Shown piece after piece: positions 6,501 through 7,427 of a stretch of DNA of 7,427 bases. Every line of letters begins with the position of its first letter. The stretch's first letter is position 1. This stretch comes from Clostridia bacterium (lineage in GTDB: Bacteria; Bacillota_A; Clostridia; UBA1212): NCBI GenBank assembly GCA_017464985.1, contig JAFTXL010000164.1:1-7427 (forward strand). The letters run 5' to 3'. Below the pieces are notes generated by a model. It searched no databases and had not been told where the DNA came from. It saw only the letters and a list, made by a program, of their open reading frames with translations. The position numbers and the translations under genes were made by a program.

Positions 6501-7427
6501 TTTTCCCGGTTCAGCAGCCTCAACAACTTTGATATCCTCCTGATTTACGAATCCTGCTGTTCCTCCAGTAATGTCACCGTTAGCATCTATCTTAAGTCCG
6601 TCAGGCAATTCAACTGTAGTAGCTCCGGCAACACCGTCCGCTTTCGCTATTATCTCAAAATAATCTACTCCGGCAGTTACGTCTGTTGCTGTAAACGTCG
6701 CGGTCAATTTCTCTTCTGTATTATAGAATCCATATTTAATATAACTTAAAACTTTCTGCCATATGTCATATGTTTCGCTGTAAGTTATACCTAAACCAAT
6801 AGGTGCTTTTGTATCTACCGCATTGATTCTTTTTGTTTCATCAAAATACTCATCAGATGTATTACCGGACTTATCTGTTGCTGTAAACTTAAAGTAACCT
6901 CTGAACTGGGCAGGCACTTTAATGGATATAGTCACATTTCCAGGCTCTGTGGATTTATCCAAAGTAATGTTTGCTTGTTCTACAAAACTGGCCTTACTTT
7001 CAGGATTTTCGATAATACTACCAGTAGAATCAATCTTTAGACCTTCCGGTAATTCGATATCTGTAGCATCAGCACCTCCAACAGCTATTGCTGTTATCTC
7101 AAAATAGTCCACTCCGGCTGTTACATCTGTTGCTGTGAATGTTACTGTCAATCCTTTGTCAGCATTATAGTAGCCTTTGTTGTCTTCAGTCTGATATTCA
7201 TCGCTGTAGCTTATGCCTAAATCCTTAGGAGGTACCGTATCTACTGCATTAGTTACTTTATCCGAATAATCTTTGTAATTGCCGGCATTATCATATGCTT
7301 TAAACACAAATGAACCTCTGAACTGGGCAGGCACTTTAATGGATATAGTCACATTTCCAGGCTCTGTAGATTTATCCAAAGTAATGTTTGCTTGTTCTAC
7401 AAAACCAGCCTTACTTTCAGGATCTTC
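3591..7427 (-). CDS. Giant Ig-like-repeat surface protein with C-terminal membrane anchor, 5' end cut off by the window
   Basis: This frame is open from the window edge to TAA 3593-3591 (1278 residues seen); the TTG at 7379 is an internal Leu codon in a repeat, not the start. The whole visible part is tandem beta-sandwich modules, most ending in a VDTxAP-like linker. Type A modules occupy residues 1-68 (partial), 69-210, 211-352 and, more divergent, 653-779; the first three share TDVTAGVDYFEI and VPAQFRG. Type B modules, with YYDxxxxATITVTEANFF-like strands and a D-Y-T/V... SGN end, occupy 353-521, 522-652 and 780-884. Further modules fill 885-1010, 1011-1151 and 1152-1240. One helix (about 1249-1271) and the tail KKRKKEE anchor the C-terminus, leaving the repeats outside. 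No LPXTG motif is seen, so sortase attachment is unlikely. Such proteins usually act in adhesion or as spacers holding an N-terminal binding or enzymatic domain away from the cell; that part is outside the window. It may be unrelated to the signalling genes downstream. Confidence 0.9.
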   Translation of the reverse strand, partial: EDPESKAGFVEQANITLDKSTEPGNVTISIKVPAQFRGSFVFKAYDNAGNYKDYSDKVTNAVDTVPPKDLGISYSDEYQTEDNKGYYNADKGLTVTFTATDVTAGVDYFEITAIAVGGADATDIELPEGLKIDSTGSIIENPESKASFVEQANITLDKSTEPGNVTISIKVPAQFRGYFKFTATDKSGNTSDEYFDETKRINAVDTKAPIGLGITYSETYDIWQKVLSYIKYGFYNTEEKLTATFTATDVTAGVDYFEIIAKADGVAGATTVELPDGLKIDANGDITGGTAGFVNQEDIKVVEAAEPGKVTISFSVPAQFRGSFEFKVYDKSGNSSEYSDDIVSAADTKAPEVSVEYIADNGVNVAYDVETDDFKNAAQAYYDGKVTAKITVTEANFFEGDSIQVTENNKNVTKAAHNVGILLTKTDNAGKVTKIEYLPEGADKLFADADESKTVSWITDTETGTVHTFEIVYDDDADYVLTVIYADFSGNRAVIKSDDRAHAATYKYTSKVTAVDTVNPTIDVEYTNKDVKNEITGRKYYDKVQSAVITVTEHNFRASDVSVLVESLDVTGNIISNTDFEAYAKDLTNWTYYNAESERVSSDSEDIAYQKITLAYDVEANYTFDIAFEDMSNRAAADYEKDSFTVDTTAPSNLTVSYRINIFESIINSITFGYYNSQMTVTVTAEDNVSGIHLFKYSYINGDGVSPVNAELLDQVITSQNIKVNGNKFTAEFNIPREALQSNNQFNGSVGFTASDCSVNDTDYADKNNAIVVDNIAPNIQVSFNEPVQTVGKVSYYDGNINATIVINEANFFSEDVVVTVNKDGDSYPVQITWNDESADIHTGTFTLSEDGDYTVNAEYTDRSENKMTSYKSEQMTIDTKVPVINVTGIQHQSANNGETVSFTVTVTDTNIGLNGFKPELSVIVRKTNADNKYEFETININLGEAKTAVNANGETVYEYTVENLELDGFYTFKCSAVDYANHNVAAIQTENNSGENAVEAVEYSVNRGGSVFWFETIHNDKYTGETYENSLQGAYANDQITVKLHEINVDEIDVSEDSEKSTVLTLNDGSSAEVITLVEMAGGMGNYEKNVQRGTGGWYECIYTLNNDNFDNDGSYSIGIITYDRADNSNINTKTEEGTISFTVDRTKPVVSINVTDGQSINAAEFTVEFNITEINPDEQTLIVKLNGKEITPTSLGNNQYSFVVGDGLNQSIEIVTCDLAGNESEIYKVDEFTVSTNIFVLWYANTPLFWGTIAAVVLAAGGIVLLVILKKRKKEE
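6463..6897 (-). repeat. Ig-module tandem repeat, diverged 435 bp unit
   Basis: It begins with the same CCTCTGAACTG core as the other two units and encodes VPAQFRG. It is 18 bp longer than its neighbour; the net difference is in the segment encoding DIWQKVLSYIKYGFYN, where the neighbour has QTEDNKGYYN. DNA divergence is much higher than between the other two copies, so this is an older duplicate. Confidence 0.75.
6898..7314 (-). repeat. Ig-module tandem repeat, complete 417 bp unit
   Basis: The offset to the next copy is 417 bp (139 codons), keeping frame. Its first 113 bp (6898-7010) are nearly identical to 7315-7427. The rest resembles the 6463-6897 unit at protein level (TFTATDVTAGVDYFEI in both), with lower DNA identity. 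Confidence 0.85.
7315..7427 (-). repeat. Ig-module tandem repeat, partial unit at the window edge
   Basis: This segment matches 6898-7010 at 109 of 113 positions without gaps by my alignment. It encodes the end of a type A Ig-like module (FVEQANITLDKSTEPGNVT... VPAQFRG). The repeat continues past the window edge. Confidence 0.9.

Noticed and set aside
7377..7379. TTG at 7379 as the start of the Ig-like protein.
   Set aside because: Sixteen more in-frame codons upstream reach the window edge and match the same repeat position (ESKxxFVEQANIT) in the next copy, so this is an internal Leu codon.
6463..7427. CRISPR-like or mobile-element repeats.
   Set aside because: The period is 417-435 bp, in frame, and encodes Ig-like modules; there are no short direct repeats with unique spacers and no transposase.

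Overview
The window is AT-rich DNA in which every supportable gene lies on the minus strand, so transcription runs from position 7427 towards position 1. The short spacings, the overlapping stops and starts, the Shine-Dalgarno sites and the protein families suggest a Firmicute, probably of the class Clostridia (Ruminococcus/Oscillospiraceae-like gut or rumen bacteria). That placement is inferred from the style of the genes, not from a marker gene. The standard genetic code is in use: all 15 tryptophans in the four open genes are TGG, and TGA ends one of those genes.

Positions 7427-3591 hold the 3' part of a very large surface protein. It has at least nine Ig-like beta-sandwich modules of several types, then one C-terminal membrane helix and a short KKRKKEE tail. 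Its start lies outside the window. The first modules are tandem repeats with a 417-435 bp period. Two neighbouring copies share a 113 bp segment with only four mismatches, which points to recent duplication or gene conversion. A 120 bp gap follows, with a perfect 9 bp inverted repeat.

Positions 3470-1 hold a tight gene set for phosphothreonine-type signalling. In order it contains: a PP2C-family protein phosphatase; a zinc-ribbon plus FHA reader gene broken by a +1 frameshift in a T6 run and by TGA where relatives have Trp; a membrane protein with a signal peptide, a degenerate extracellular vWA-like domain, one helix and a cytoplasmic FHA domain; and a second secreted vWA protein that runs off the left edge. 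The two vWA domains look like paralogues. The second keeps most of the metal-site (MIDAS) residues and the first has lost all of them.

Read together, 3470-1 looks like a transmembrane relay: extracellular vWA domains could bind something outside, a cytoplasmic FHA domain could read phosphothreonine, and the PP2C enzyme could erase it. No kinase is in the window. The phosphatase, FHA and vWA families are well known. The less usual points are the pairing of a MIDAS-dead vWA-TM-FHA protein with a MIDAS-bearing paralogue, and the doubly interrupted FHA gene between the phosphatase and the membrane reader.
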